A stretch of 64,000 nucleotides of DNA from positions 22,627,315 to 22,691,314 of the forward strand of contig OY755242.1 of the NCBI GenBank assembly GCA_963576725.1, given 5' to 3'. Shown here in pieces: positions 31,521-41,511 of this stretch. Positions within the stretch are counted from its first letter, which is position 1. Each line of letters starts with the position of its first letter. The notes below the pieces were generated by a model. The model saw only the letters and a list, made by a program, of their open reading frames with translations, did not search any database and was not told where the DNA came from. This DNA comes from Azorinus chamasolen (taxonomy: Eukaryota; Mollusca; Bivalvia; Cardiida; Solecurtidae). A program made the translations under genes and the position numbers.

Positions 31521-31662
31521 AATTCATCTTTGTGTATACCAGTACTAAGTAATTGTCGTCTACACCATTTGTCTTCTGCTACAAATTCTTACAGACGGTT
31601 TCAAAAGCCATTATCCATTCAGAGTGTCAAATAATTTGGATCCAGATGAATTACTTGGCATC

Positions 31663-31870
31663 TACAGTAAAACCTCTCTATAATGGCCACTAAATTACAT
31701 CAATTATTTTGTATTAAAGGCAGTTGGCTGCTTAAAGCAAGGTGAAAGTAAAACAGAATGCTCCTATAGGAGCATTCTGTTGTACTTTCACCTTGCTTTA
31801 AGCAGCCACCTGCCCTAAATACCAACTAATTAACACAATTTAGTGGCCGTTATAGAGAGGTTTTACTGTA
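31663..31870. mobile_element. Family C element, near consensus
   Basis: TACAGTAAAACCTCTCTATA / AGAGAGGTTTTACTGTA. Apex changed symmetrically to ATGCTCCTATAGGAGCAT, where most copies have ACGCTCC..GGAGCGT. Confidence 0.93.
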
Positions 31871-31914
31871 TATTGAATGCATCATAATCACAGGTTAGCC
31901 ATCAGTTTGCAAAG

Positions 31915-32166
31915 AGTTACACCTTTAGTCCATGAATATTCAGGCAAGAACCTTTAGTCCATGAATATTCAGGCAAGAAATAATCATAACATGAATATTA
32001 ATTCAATGGATATTTTTATAATGGTAATATGAATAAAATAATTTTTATCATGACAGAAACTGTAGAATCAGATCTATATTCTATCAAATACAAACAGAAC
32101 AGACCCTGATCAGACGGCGACCTTGGTCTACTCTGTTTGCAGCTTATATATGGAGTAAAGAGTTAA
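31915..32166 (+). mobile_element. Family A2 element with internal tandem duplication
   Basis: A 29 bp unit starting ACCTTTAGTCCATGAATA is doubled at about 31921-31978. Palindrome shortened (CAGACGGCGACCTTGGTC). Right TTAA (32163-32166) shared with the next A1 copy. Confidence 0.8.
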
Positions 32167-32410
32167 CCCTTTCCCTCATATAAATGTGTTTTCACGCATT
32201 TGCAAACAGAGTAGACCCAGATCAGACGGCTCCTATAGGAGCCGTCTGATCAGGGTCTGCTGTTTCCTAATAGAATATGATAAATCTGTTTCTTTGCTTT
32301 CTAAAATGTCTACAACATTCCACCTTCAATATTTCATTATTACTATTTTGTCAATGAATATTCAGTCGGTAATGAAATTTGGACTAAATATTGCACAGAG
32401 AAAGGGTTAA
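32163..32410 (-). mobile_element. Family A1 element, near consensus
   Basis: TTAACCCTTTCCCTCATATA to GAGAAAGGGTTAA; apex GGCTCCTATAGGAGCC. Confidence 0.92.
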
Positions 32411-32554
32411 ATAATCTTACTACATGTAAGTTCAACAGAAACTGTTTTCTTCTTCAATTCTTGCAGAGAAAATTTATAGGCAATTACTCAACTTGTTTCT
32501 ACAAACATCTGCACTTTATTGTATGAAAATTGCTCCTTAGAGTTGTACATATTT

Positions 32555-32781
32555 TATACAAGTGCAGGCAAGATATTTAAATGACATCATGAATATTTAT
32601 TACCTGAACTGTTATAACGATATATGAACACAGGATTATTGGGTCATGGCAGAAACTGTAGAATCAGATCAATATACCGGTAGTCTCTAAGCAAACAGAG
32701 CAGACTCTGATTAGCAATAGTCTAACCAGGGTCTACTCTGTTTGCAAAGGTATTAAAAGTTATCTCTTTGAGATGGGTTAA
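32555..32781 (+). mobile_element. Family A2 element, apex deleted
   Basis: Body CATCATGAATATTTATTACC; arms CAAACAGAGCAGACTCTG / CAGGGTCTACTCTGTTTGC; end GATGGGTTAA. Confidence 0.75.
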
Positions 32782-33199
32782 ATTGCAAACAATCTGGATT
32801 CCAAAACAACAAAATAAAAATCAAATATATATTTACAATCCTGATACAGTCTTTCTATCTTGTCTAGTTGCCCAATGTTGAAGAACAAATTAATAAAACT
32901 ACAGCAGATGGCATATTGGGTCAGACAGCATGTTTGAATGGCGTATGAATATAGACAGGAGGCATGAAATCTAATAACCAGAGAACTAGGGCTGCTGGAA
33001 CAGATGGTAGGTTATGGAGACCACAATATATCACAGAGTATCAAATATACACCACCAAAAAACATGTCAACTGCTACGAAATTGATATATATTGGCCCAC
33101 CATGTGAAAACTATATTGTAACTACCCCAAATATTTTACCGAATTAACACTTTATTTAACCTATATATTCGGACATTGTGCACTGGTATGCAAACCTAA
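32782..33199. other. No feature recognised
   Basis: Non-repetitive AT-rich stretch. Confidence 0.45.
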
Positions 33200-33430
33200 A
33201 TATTCCTTTCCCTTATAAACATTGATGCATGAATTAAACACTTTGTGAATATTCATGAACTTATAAAATTTATAAGTTACATTTATCAGGGAATTGTTGG
33301 CATAAACAAAAACTATAGGATTTCATAAGCAACAGAGCAGACCCTGATTAGATGGCTCCTATAGGAGCTGTCTGATCAGAGTCTACTCTGTTTTGCAAGT
33401 TTTCAAATAAGCGATTATGGAAAGGGTTAA
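33200..33430 (+). mobile_element. Family A element
   Basis: CCTTTCCCTTATAAACATTG left; apex GGCTCCTATAGGAGCTG; right end GGAAAGGGTTAA. Confidence 0.75.
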
Positions 33431-33595
33431 ATAAATCTGGGACCATTTTGACAACTTAATGGTAATTTTGATAGTCAGAATGTTAATGTAGCAAATAGCG
33501 GAGACCCTGATCAAACTGTTCCTGGGGCAGGTAATCTGTCGGAGTACTAACCCTTCGACTGAACATTGTATTTTCAAGGCGAAATGATAGACTGT

Positions 33596-33789
33596 TTAAC
33601 CCTTTCCTCCATAAATACACATTTCTACGCGTCTGTAAAAGTCACTTTGTGAAACCATTGTGTCACAATGGTTTCAAACTACAAAATTCTAAAATTTTAC
33701 TTTTTTACTTTTCTCTAGTAAATGCTCCTTTTGGGTAGATTCATTCAAAGAGGTTGGGTCTAAAAATAGCCTATGGAGGAAAGGGTTAA
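33596..33789 (-). mobile_element. Family B element, palindrome stem collapsed
   Basis: TTAACCCTTTCCTCCATAAA to GGAGGAAAGGGTTAA. The stem is reduced to GAAACCATTGTGTCACAATG GTTTC, a clean deletion of the GATAAATAG..CTATTTAT section and apex. Confidence 0.88.
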
Positions 33790-33842
33790 CGAGAGTCCAT
33801 TCAGTATAAGGGTATAACTTTTAGTAAGATGTTCTGAAATGA

Positions 33843-33907
33843 CAAACAGTGCAGAACTCAAAGTGCTCCTCTAAGAGTCCTCTGGATCTGGATCTACATT
33901 GTTTGCA
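33843..33907. repeat. Family D palindrome
   Basis: CAAACAGTGCAGAAC arm and ATCTACATTGTTTG arm; apex TGCTCCTCTAAGAG. Confidence 0.6.
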
Positions 33908-33947
33908 AATGCCAGTACATTAGTATTCAGCTTTCCAAGGGTTGAAG

Positions 33948-34156
33948 TATAGTGAAACCCCGCTAATGCGACCACTTAATAAACAGCCACTGGTGTCGTT
34001 TAAAGCAGGTGGTTGCTTAATGCAGGACGAAAGTTATGCAGAAAGCTCCTATAGGAGCTTTCTGCATAACTTTCGTCCTGCATTAAGCTACCACCTGCCT
34101 ATGCCACCCAGAATTATGCCCCTTTTTGGTGGTCGTATTAGCGGGGTTTTACTGTA
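33948..34156. mobile_element. Family C element, GC-variant, near consensus
   Basis: TATAGTGAAACCCCGCTAAT / TTAGCGGGGTTTTACTGTA; perfect palindrome arms and AAGCTCCTATAGGAGCTT apex. Confidence 0.93.
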
Positions 34157-34161
34157 ATTGA

Positions 34162-34239
34162 GTAGTGCAGACACTGATGAGCAGTGACTGTTCTACAACT
34201 TCAGGAGCAGTTTGACCAAGGTCTACACTATATTTGCTA
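34162..34239. repeat. Family D-like palindrome, degraded
   Basis: GTAGTGCAGACACTG and CAAGGTCTACACTAT arms. Confidence 0.45.
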
Positions 34240-34254
34240 CTCCATTACTTTCAT

Positions 34255-34506
34255 TTAATCCCTAACTCCATGAATATTCATGTTAGAAGTATAAATGCTA
34301 TCATGAATATTGATTAGACTAATTTTTAAAATAGAACATTGACACAGGAAGTTTTGGCAATGATGGAAATTGTAGAATCATACCTATAATACGTCATCAG
34401 CAAACAGAGCAGACCCCGATCAGATGGCTCCTCTAGGAGACGTCTGATCTAGGTTTACTTTGTTTGCAATGGTGTAGAAAGGCGTATTAATGGAGTAAAG
34501 AGTTAA
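34255..34506 (+). mobile_element. Family A2 element
   Basis: TTAATCCCTAACTCCATGAA to GGAGTAAAGAGTTAA; apex GGCTCCTCTAGGAGAC. First member of a TTAA-sharing chain to 35143. Confidence 0.88.
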
Positions 34507-34929
34507 CCCCTTACTTCATGAATATTCATGTCAGAGATAATCACTGCATGAATATCAATAGGCTTTTTATGACATGTATAAAGGCATTTTTACCATGGCA
34601 GAAAATGTAGAAATAGACAGTCAGGGTCTTCTCTGTTTGCTTATGGAATAATAATAGACCTGACTCTACAGTTTTTATCAACAACAACAAAATGCTGTGT
34701 ATATATGCTATTACAAAAATTCAGCTCATATATATTATAATGTCATTATTTCTTACACTTTACACTGGGCATCTAAAAGAAACTCTGTTGATAATAAAGA
34801 GTAGGGCATGCACCCGGGTTTCTCTGTATCCTTCTCTGTATCTCTAGGGTGTCCAATTAGCCCATTGTGAGCAGAAACGGATGTTAATTAACGCAAACAA
34901 ACAAACAAAATCAACAGGGAAAGGATTAA
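34503..34929. mobile_element. Family A2 mosaic containing an inserted segment
   Basis: Left A2 half (TTAACCCCTTACTTCATG ... GAAATAGACAG) joins a reversed A2 half (TCAGGGTCTTCTCTGTTTGC ... TCATTATTTCTTACA), so two left ends face each other. Interrupted at 34765-34912; ends AACAGGGAAAGGATTAA. Confidence 0.75.
34765..34912. mobile_element. Inserted dispersed repeat of unknown class
   Basis: From CTGGGCATCTAAAAGAAAC to the AAACAAACAAACAAAA tail. Includes AGAGTAGGGCATGCACCCGG and AACGGATGTTAATTAACGC. The short A-rich tail hints at retroposition; no TIR. Class uncertain. Confidence 0.45.
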
Positions 34930-35143
34930 CCCATTCCCTGATATTGACGACTTTGTAAAAGTCACTTTATGAAACCATTGTGATAAATAGAGCATTTGCT
35001 CCTAGGAGCAAATGCTCTATTTATCACAATGGTTTCAAACTACAAAATTCTAAAATTTTCCTTTTTCTCTAGTTAATGCTCCTTTTCGGTAGATTTATTC
35101 AAAGCGGTTGGATCTAAAAATAGCCTATGAGGTAATGGGTTAA
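34926..35143 (-). mobile_element. Family B element, complete
   Basis: TTAACCCATTCCCTGATATT left, GAGGTAATGGGTTAA right; apex GCTCCTAGGAGC; clean arms. Confidence 0.9.
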
Positions 35144-35723
35144 AAGAAACCAATAGAGTTACAACCAGTATGGCACTTCTGGAACAGGCTGCATTATTTA
35201 CTTATGTTTTGTCTAGCTCAGTATTTAGAGTAATTACAATATCAAAATTGTCTCCCTTGTCCAATTATGGTGAACAGCATGTAGTGGGAGTTCAAACACC
35301 AAGATAACAATCTTTACCATTCACATGCCACTAAAGCCTCCTTTGCTCAATTTCTCATCAGCTTTACTGCTAGCTTCAATCTAATTCTCTAGAACTGGGA
35401 CAACCGAGTATCAAACAGATTGGATCCTGATCAGATGCCAAGTGATTTGGCACCTCATTTGGATTCATACTGCTAACAAGGGTAATCACTAACTACCACT
35501 CTAGCGAGTTAAAAGGTTAAGACGGATAAAACTATGTCTCGCTCACTTTCTAGTTCACAAAACCTTTACATCTTACAACTGATAACCGATAAATCATTTG
35601 ACTCTTTTGACAAAAAATAAAACGTCCTGGACACATTGACTCCATGAGTTACAAATGAATTCATAAACTAAGCAAGACAAACAATTGATACCCCATGAAT
35701 TGTTACTGGTCCTGGAGAAAGGC
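35144..35723. other. Gene-free stretch with one E element
   Basis: The E copy is about 35390-35512 (AGATTGGATCCTGATCAGAT / CACCTCATTTGGATTC, end GCGAGTTAA). The rest is unrecognised. Confidence 0.5.
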
Positions 35724-35974
35724 TTAAACCTTTTCCTGTTTAGTATTCGGTAAAGAAATAATGACATAATGAATATTTATTACTTTAATTTCTATATTGG
35801 CATAATTATGTAAGCATCAATTCTTGGTATTGGTAGAAATTGTAGTCAGATCTATATCATTTCATAAGCAAACAGAGCAGACCCTGATCAGACAGCTTAT
35901 CTAGGTGCTGTCTGATTTGGGTTTACTCTGATTGTAAAAGCATGAAAATGCATTTATATGAAAGAAACGATTAA
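35724..35974 (+). mobile_element. Family A2 element
   Basis: TTAAACCTTTTCCTGTTTAG to GAAAGAAACGATTAA; apex AGCTTATCTAGGTGCT. Right TTAA shared with a B copy. Confidence 0.82.
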
Positions 35975-36144
35975 ACCTTTATTCCATAGATACATCTTTT
36001 ACGCCTCTGTAACAGTCACTTCTTGAAACCATTGTTTCAAACTACAAAATTCTAAAATTTCACTTTTCTCTAGTTAATGCTCCTTTTCAGTAGATTAATT
36101 CAAAGAGGTTTGATCTAAAAATAGCCTATGAGAGAATGGGTTAA
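35971..36144 (-). mobile_element. Family B element, palindrome stem collapsed
   Basis: TTAAACCTTTATTCCATAG to GAGAATGGGTTAA; stem reduced to GAAACCATTGTTTC. Confidence 0.85.
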
Positions 36145-36320
36145 TGCCTTTGCAAATAGAGTTGTTCATGTTCAGACTTACGCATTTAAGACTATCTTAC
36201 TTAAACATAGAAGTTATTTGGCTAGTGGCAAACAGTCTGGAACCTGATCACGTGCCAAGTATCTGATCTATGTTCAAACTGTTTGTCAATGCCAGTGATG
36301 CCGCGGCTAACAAAATCAGG

Positions 36321-36560
36321 ATTACCCCTTTCCTCCATGGATATGCCTTGTAATGCTTTTGCAAACAGAGTAGATCCAGATCAGATGACTCCTTTAAGAG
36401 CTGTCTGATCTGGGTCTGCTCCATTTGATTATGAAATAATATTGATCTGATTCTAGTGTCTGCATTGGCCAAATTTTCCTGTGTTCATGCCATAACAATT
36501 GAGCTTATTAACATCCATGATGTCATTCTTTCTTACATAAATATTCATGAGGTGAAGGGA
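36321..36560 (-). mobile_element. Family A2 element
   Basis: ATTACCCCTTTCCTCCATGG left; apex GACTCCTTTAAGAGCTG; right end GAGGTGAAGGG. Confidence 0.8.
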
Positions 36561-36591
36561 TAGCTCTGAGCATGTAAGTGGGGACTGCCAA

Positions 36592-36820
36592 TTAACCCAT
36601 TACCTCATAGGCTATTTTTAGATACAACCTCTTTAAATAAATCTACCGAAAAGGAGCATTAACTAGAGAAAAGGAAAAGCTTTGAATTTTGTAGTTTGAA
36701 ACCATTGTGATAAATAGAGCATTTGCTCCTATAGGAGCAAATGCTCTATTTATCACAATGGTTTCACAAAGTGACTTTTACAGAGTCGTCAAAAGTCGTC
36801 AATAAGAGGGAAAGGGTTAC
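36592..36820 (+). mobile_element. Family B element, near consensus
   Basis: TTAACCCATTACCTCATAGG to GAGGGAAAGGGTTAC; perfect palindrome with TTGCTCCTATAGGAGCAA. Confidence 0.93.
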
Positions 36821-37217
36821 AATACAGATGAGATGCTAAGTAACTGATGTCATGTCTCGTTATCTTATCAGGAAATACACTGACACTCTGACATGTTTTT
36901 GAAAAGCAATGGGAAGAAATGTCTTATTCTGAGAAATGTGGCAAATTACAATTCTTGAAGATGACAACTAATTACTTCTAATACATGTTTGAGAACAAGA
37001 ATAGTTGTAAACATATCTAAATGTAATGGAAAGATTGGGGAAACACCCCAAGCAAAAACAAAACCCATTTCATTGGACACACCGAGTGAATGACATTTCG
37101 ATCCCCGTTTCATGTACATGAAAGTTTATTTATTTGTTGTCTGCACACATTAAACCAGGCTGTTACAAAATCTTACAGTAGGTTTTCTAGTTTCAGTAGG
37201 TTTTCTGGTTTCCTTTT
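36821..37217. other. No intact feature
   Basis: E-like GATGAGATGCTAAGTAACTG near 36828, a TTTCTAGTTTCAGTAGG / TTTCTGGTTTCC short tandem near 37182; no gene. Confidence 0.4.
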
Positions 37218-37682
37218 TTAACCTTCACTCCTTGAACGTTTATGTAAGAAATAATGTATGTATGAATATCAATTAGCTTAAGATCTATTAACCCTTTCCC
37301 TGTTCTATGTTTACTCCAAATTTTAATACGCATTGAATATTCATGAACAAAACAGTTACAATCAAATATGGAAGATGGTACATTGTAGCTATTTTAGAAA
37401 GTAAAGACACAGATCTATCAAATTCCATAAGCAAACAGAGCAGACCCTGATCAGACGGCTCCTGTAGGAGCCGTCTGATCTGGGTCTACTCTGTTTGCAA
37501 ATGCGTCAAAACACGTTTCTATGAGGGAAAGGGTTAATGCATGTGAAACAGTAAAGTTTTGGCCCTGGTAAAAACTGTATAAGCAGATCTATAATATTCC
37601 ATAAGCAGACTCCTACAGCAGCCTCCTGATCACTGTCTACTCTTGTTGGCAAAGGCTGTAAAAGGCATATTTATGGTCAGAG
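37218..37682 (+). mobile_element. Family A2 element split by an A1 element
   Basis: Left part TTAACCTTCACTCCTTGAAC to TTAAGATCTA; right part from 37537 (TGCATGTGAAACAGTAAAGT, GCAGATCTATAATATTCC, degraded palindrome, GGCATATTTATGG). Confidence 0.75.
37288..37536 (+). mobile_element. Family A1 element nested in A2, near consensus
   Basis: TTAA on both sides; apex GGCTCCTGTAGGAGCC; GAGGGAAAGGGTTAA right end. Confidence 0.92.
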
Positions 37683-37754
37683 TGGAAAAAAAATGAATCC
37701 AGACAAAACACCGATTTACTCAGTCTCATCTGGATTTTGTACAGACTCTTATTA

Positions 37755-37956
37755 TTATTATTACCTCATAGGCTATTTTTAGATAAACCTCTTTGAATAA
37801 ATCTACCGAAAAGGAGCATTAACTAGAGAAAAGGATTTTTTTTAGAATTTTGTAGTTTGAAACCACTGTGATAAATATGGGCACTTGCTCCTATATAATA
37901 TCACAATGGTTTCACAAAGTGACTTTTACAGTCGTCAATATGATGGAATGGGTTAG
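37755..37956 (+). mobile_element. Family B element, damaged palindrome
   Basis: ATTACCTCATAGGCTATTTT left; CTTGCTCCTATATAATATCA centre; GGAATGGGTTAG right. Confidence 0.8.
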
Positions 37957-38224
37957 CAGGGCTGTCCGTAAGATGTGCACTGCTTTATCCAAATCTCTTC
38001 TCAGTTAAACTATTGCTGCTACTCGTCGGATATACAAACTATTTCTATTAGATTTTCTAAATAATCTTCTTATCTACTGCTCTGTTCTAACAAATCGCCG
38101 GTAGCGTGCACAGAGTTCAATACAATATGTATATACATTTCCTGTACTGTCTGACCTTTCTTTTTTTTTCTTTTTAAGAACAATAGGCAATTTATACATT
38201 ATACTGGTAGCCCTTCTTAACCAC

Positions 38225-38463
38225 TTAACCCTTTTCCTGTTCAATATTCATGTAAGAAATAATGATATCATGAATATCTATTGGCTGAATTTTTACAATT
38301 GTATATGTTCACAAGTCATGATGTTTTGGTATTGGTGGAAATTAGAGTGAAATCTATTATAAATTAAATCATAAGCAGACCCTATCATACAGTTCCTACA
38401 GGAGCCGTCTGATCTGGGTCTACTCAAAGGCATGAAAAGGCATTTGTAAGAGGTAAAGGGATA
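38225..38463 (+). mobile_element. Family A2 element
   Basis: TTAACCCTTTTCCTGTTCAA to GAGGTAAAGGGATAA; apex AGTTCCTACAGGAGCC; outer arm GCAAACAGAG missing. Confidence 0.82.
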
Positions 38464-38636
38464 AAACACATGACAATGCAAAATAATTGTGCATCTCCTT
38501 AGGATCCTCAACATTTGACATTCTGATATTATTGTTTCAAACAAGCAGTCTGAGGCTGCAGAAGAAATATCTACTCTGGGAATTGAAGTCAACATCTTTT
38601 ATTAAGTTACTTAGTGATTGACACGTTAAAGAGTTA
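38463..38636. mobile_element. Family E element, degraded
   Basis: CTCCTTAGGATCCTCAACAT arm, GAAGAAATATCTACTCTGG region and GTTAAAGAGTTAC right end. Confidence 0.45.
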
Positions 38637-38790
38637 CAACAGTTGGCGGCGAACAATACTATGATATTGTTAGTAAAGGAAATGAAATTGATCCTTACAA
38701 CCTGATTCCCTATCTGGGACTAAGTTGTTTTTTTTTCCTTTTCTTTTAATTCTTTGAATGCAGCAAACAAGTGTCTTAGCACTAAGTCTT

Positions 38791-38890
38791 GCAAACAGTG
38801 CTGACACAGATCAGAGGAATCCTAGAACTAGTCTGCATCATTACTCAAAATCCTCTCCCAAATAATATTGTTTCACACTGAATGGACTCA
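38791..38890. repeat. Family D-like fragment
   Basis: GCAAACAGTGCTGACACAGA TCAGAGG arm followed by CTCAAAATCCTCTCCCAAA tail shared with the 9341 copy. Confidence 0.5.
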
Positions 38891-39087
38891 TGTATCGTTA
38901 AACAAAGATGGACCATTCCTGCATTCAAAGTGTTTTTTGCACAATTACATGTACAGCAAATTTTTTTCATTTTCACGGAAAGAAATTGCTCTGTTTGACC
39001 ATAAAACTCATAGATATATGCATTCTGATGCTTCTGCACGGTAAACATCTCTAGTTCACAATGTCATCATTAACAAATCAGCTAATT

Positions 39088-39316
39088 GACACATTACCTC
39101 AAAGGCTATTTTTAGATCCTACCTCTTTAAATAAATCTACCAAAAAGGAGCATTAACTAGAGAAAAGATTTTTTTTTTAGAATTTTGTAGTTTGAAACCA
39201 TTGTGATAAATAGAACATTTGCTCCTATAGGAGCAAATGCTCTATTCATCTCAATGGTTTCACAAAGTGACTTTTACAGAGTTGTCAAAAGTCGTCAATA
39301 TGAGGGAATGGGTTAA
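39088..39316 (+). mobile_element. Family B element
   Basis: GACACATTACCTCAAAGGC left (TTAA lost); apex GCTCCTATAGGAGC; GAATGGGTTAA right, shared with next A2. Confidence 0.88.
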
Positions 39317-39454
39317 GCCTTTACTCCATGAATATTCAGGAAAGAAATAATGACATTAGATGACCTTTTATACTGACATACAAAAACAGGATTTTTTGTC
39401 AAGACAATTGCATACTCTGTTTGCAAAGATGTACCATGAAGAAAGGCGTATTAA
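39313..39454 (+). mobile_element. Family A2 element, palindrome deleted, between two B copies
   Basis: TTAAGCCTTTACTCCATGAA to GAAAGGCGTATTAA; only CTCTGTTTGCAAAGATG of the arm is left. Shares TTAA on both sides. Confidence 0.82.
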
Positions 39455-39662
39455 CCCTTTCCTCCATAAATAAACCTTTCTATGCCTCTGTAATAACCAC
39501 TTCTTGAAACCATTGTGATAAATAGAGCACTTGCTCCTATAGGTTTCACAATGGTTTCAAACTCTAAAATTTTACTTTTCTCTAGTAAATGCTCCTTTTG
39601 GGTAGATTCATTCAAAGAGGTTGGGTCTAAAAATAACCTATACAGATGGAGGAATGGGTTAA
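39451..39662 (-). mobile_element. Family B element, one arm shortened
   Basis: TTAACCCTTTCCTCCATAAA to GGAGGAATGGGTTAA; apex run GCTCCTATAGG joins TTTCACAATGG. Confidence 0.88.
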
Positions 39663-39706
39663 TTGAGTAAGTGTTAAAATCCATACATTCATTAAATTTT
39701 GCAGGA

Positions 39707-39930
39707 ACACACATTTGGTAAAGCATTACTATAAGGGAAAGGGTTACACATTTGTTAAAGCATTACTATAAGGGAAAGGGTTACACATTTGGTAAAGCAT
39801 TACTATAAGGGATAGGGCTACACATTTGGTAAAGCATTACTATAAGGGAAAGGGTTACACATTTGGTAAAGCATTACTATAAGGGAAAGGGTTACACATT
39901 TGGTAAAGCATTACTATAAGGGAAAGGGTT
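39707..39930. repeat. Minisatellite, 37 bp unit, six copies
   Basis: Unit starts fall at 39707, 39744, 39781, 39818, 39855 and 39892. Each contains ATAAGGGAAAGGGTTA, which is the right terminus of an A element. Units differ by very few bases (TTTGTTAAAG, GGGATAGGGCTA), so expansion is recent. Confidence 0.92.
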
Positions 39931-40064
39931 AAATATAGGTCTGATTCTACAATTCTGCCATGGCAAAACTTTCCTGTGTTCATTTGACATTATAAAAAAA
40001 ATTCAGCTAATTACTATTCATGATTTCATTGTTTCTTAATGAATATTTATGGAGTAAAAGGATT
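39931..40064 (-). mobile_element. Family A2 body half next to the minisatellite
   Basis: AATATAGGTCTGATTCTACA through ATTCAGCTAATTACTATTCA to GGAGTAAAAGGATTAA; the palindrome side is replaced by the minisatellite. Confidence 0.75.
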
Positions 40065-40492
40065 AACAATATTACATAAGTATGAGTCAAACAGCATCTG
40101 GCATCAGTCATATAATAATGAAAAAGAAGCTGACATTTATCTGATCAGTTTGGACATCAATGTGACTGTTTCAAAGAACATTTTAAACTCTTAACGGTCA
40201 AGCTATGTAACTGGCATCTACTTACTTTGTTTTCTTCTACAATTCTCGATGTTAATCGTTCATTAATTTCTCTTCAAAAATGAAGTCAAAATTGACAAAC
40301 TATTCTGATCATGATGAGACGCCATTAAATTGGATCCAAACTACATACAGAGGCCCAGATAAGATGGGTAAAATATCAAGAATAGCTCCTTTAGTCCTCA
40401 TCACACTTTATGTTGTGACACTCTTTAAAATCTTTTAGAGACGATTCTAAAGTGGTCTCAACAAAGGGTTTGGTGGAGCAATGATAAGTTCA
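40065..40492. other. Gene-free stretch with E-type remnants
   Basis: TCATGATGAGACGCCATTAA / TTGGATCCAAACTACAT near 40310 and a GAGACGATTCTAAAGTGG motif near 40438. Confidence 0.4.
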
Positions 40493-40703
40493 TACAGTAA
40501 AACTCCGCTAATGTGACCACCTAAAAGAGGCATAATACTGGGTGCTAGATGCAGGTGTTAGCTTAATGCAGGAAAAAAGTAATGCAGAAAGCTCCTAGTA
40601 GCTTTCTGCATTACTTTTGTCCTGCATTAAGCAACCACCTGCTTATAAAGACATGCATGTTTATTCATTAAGTGGTTGCAATTATAAGAGGGGTTCCACT
40701 GTA
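40493..40703. mobile_element. Family C element
   Basis: TACAGTAAAACTCCGCTAAT / AAGAGGGGTTCCACTGTA; palindrome with compact apex AAGCTCCTAGTAGCTT. Confidence 0.9.
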
Positions 40704-41167
40704 TTTGAATACGCACCTTTATCTATCACTCAGTGCACAGGCAATCACATTTTCGTACAGCACTAGCATACAAAGAGTCAAGTGCTTACTACTACACTCA
40801 CATAGTTTATATTTTGGTCATATAGGCGTGGCAGATGGGACAATCTAAAAGTACAGCTAAATACAGCGAACTCTGAAATGTGATCTCTGAATCATTTGTA
40901 ACAAACAATAGATTAAGTATCAGTTTCAGGATTGCTTCATTTTGAACTTTTCAAGTGCAGTTTACCTAATACAGGCAATATTGTCCAATAATTCCTTTAA
41001 ATATTATACAGTATTAAAAGTCACTCGTTTTATTGAATACAGAGTTCAAAATAATAGGAGCATTTAGGAATCTATTATCAATGATAAACATTTCACAAAT
41101 TGATCAAATTTGAACATTCTGGAACATTCAGAACTCAATTTTGAGTAGTCTAAGATCTGAGTCCAAG
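40704..41167. other. No feature recognised
   Basis: Non-repetitive AT-rich sequence. Confidence 0.45.
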
Positions 41168-41297
41168 GTTATAAAACTTCTGAGTCTGAGATCATTCTCA
41201 AGTATCTGATTGGTCAGATTCTGAGCAAGCTCAGAATCTGACCAATCAGATGTTTGAGAATGATTTCAGACTCAAGCAAAAAGTTTTATAACTCGGG
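41168..41297. mobile_element. Second ATTGGTCAGA hairpin element
   Basis: GGTTATAAAACTTCTGAGTC / CAAAAAGTTTTATAACTC outer arms and TGATTGGTCAGATTCTGAGC / GCTCAGAATCTGACCAATCA inner arms. Related to 19278-19440 but with a different loop; also sits in an A2 copy. Confidence 0.8.
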
Positions 41298-41490
41298 GCC
41301 AGAAGGTTCCTGTAGAAGCTGTCTGATCACTCTGTTTGGTTATGAAGTAATATAGATCTGATACTACAGTTTCTGCCATGGCCAAAACTTCCTGTGATCA
41401 TTGGTCATCATAAACATTCAGATAAAAATGATAATATTCATAAATTCATCTGATCCTACAGTTTTTGTCTAAGCCAAAATGTTCCTATAA
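41298..41490 (-). mobile_element. Family A2 right portion
   Basis: AAGGTTCCTGTAGAAGCTGT then CTCTGTTTGGTTATGAAG and GCCATGGCCAAAACTTCC; left arm lies beyond the hairpin insertion or is lost. Confidence 0.65.
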
Positions 41491-41511
41491 TGAATTTCCA
41501 ACAAGAGTGCC

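Noticed and set aside
39707..39930. Regularly spaced repeats resembling a CRISPR array
   Set aside because: There are no unique spacers (the unit is fully tandem), the context is eukaryotic, and it derives from a transposon end.
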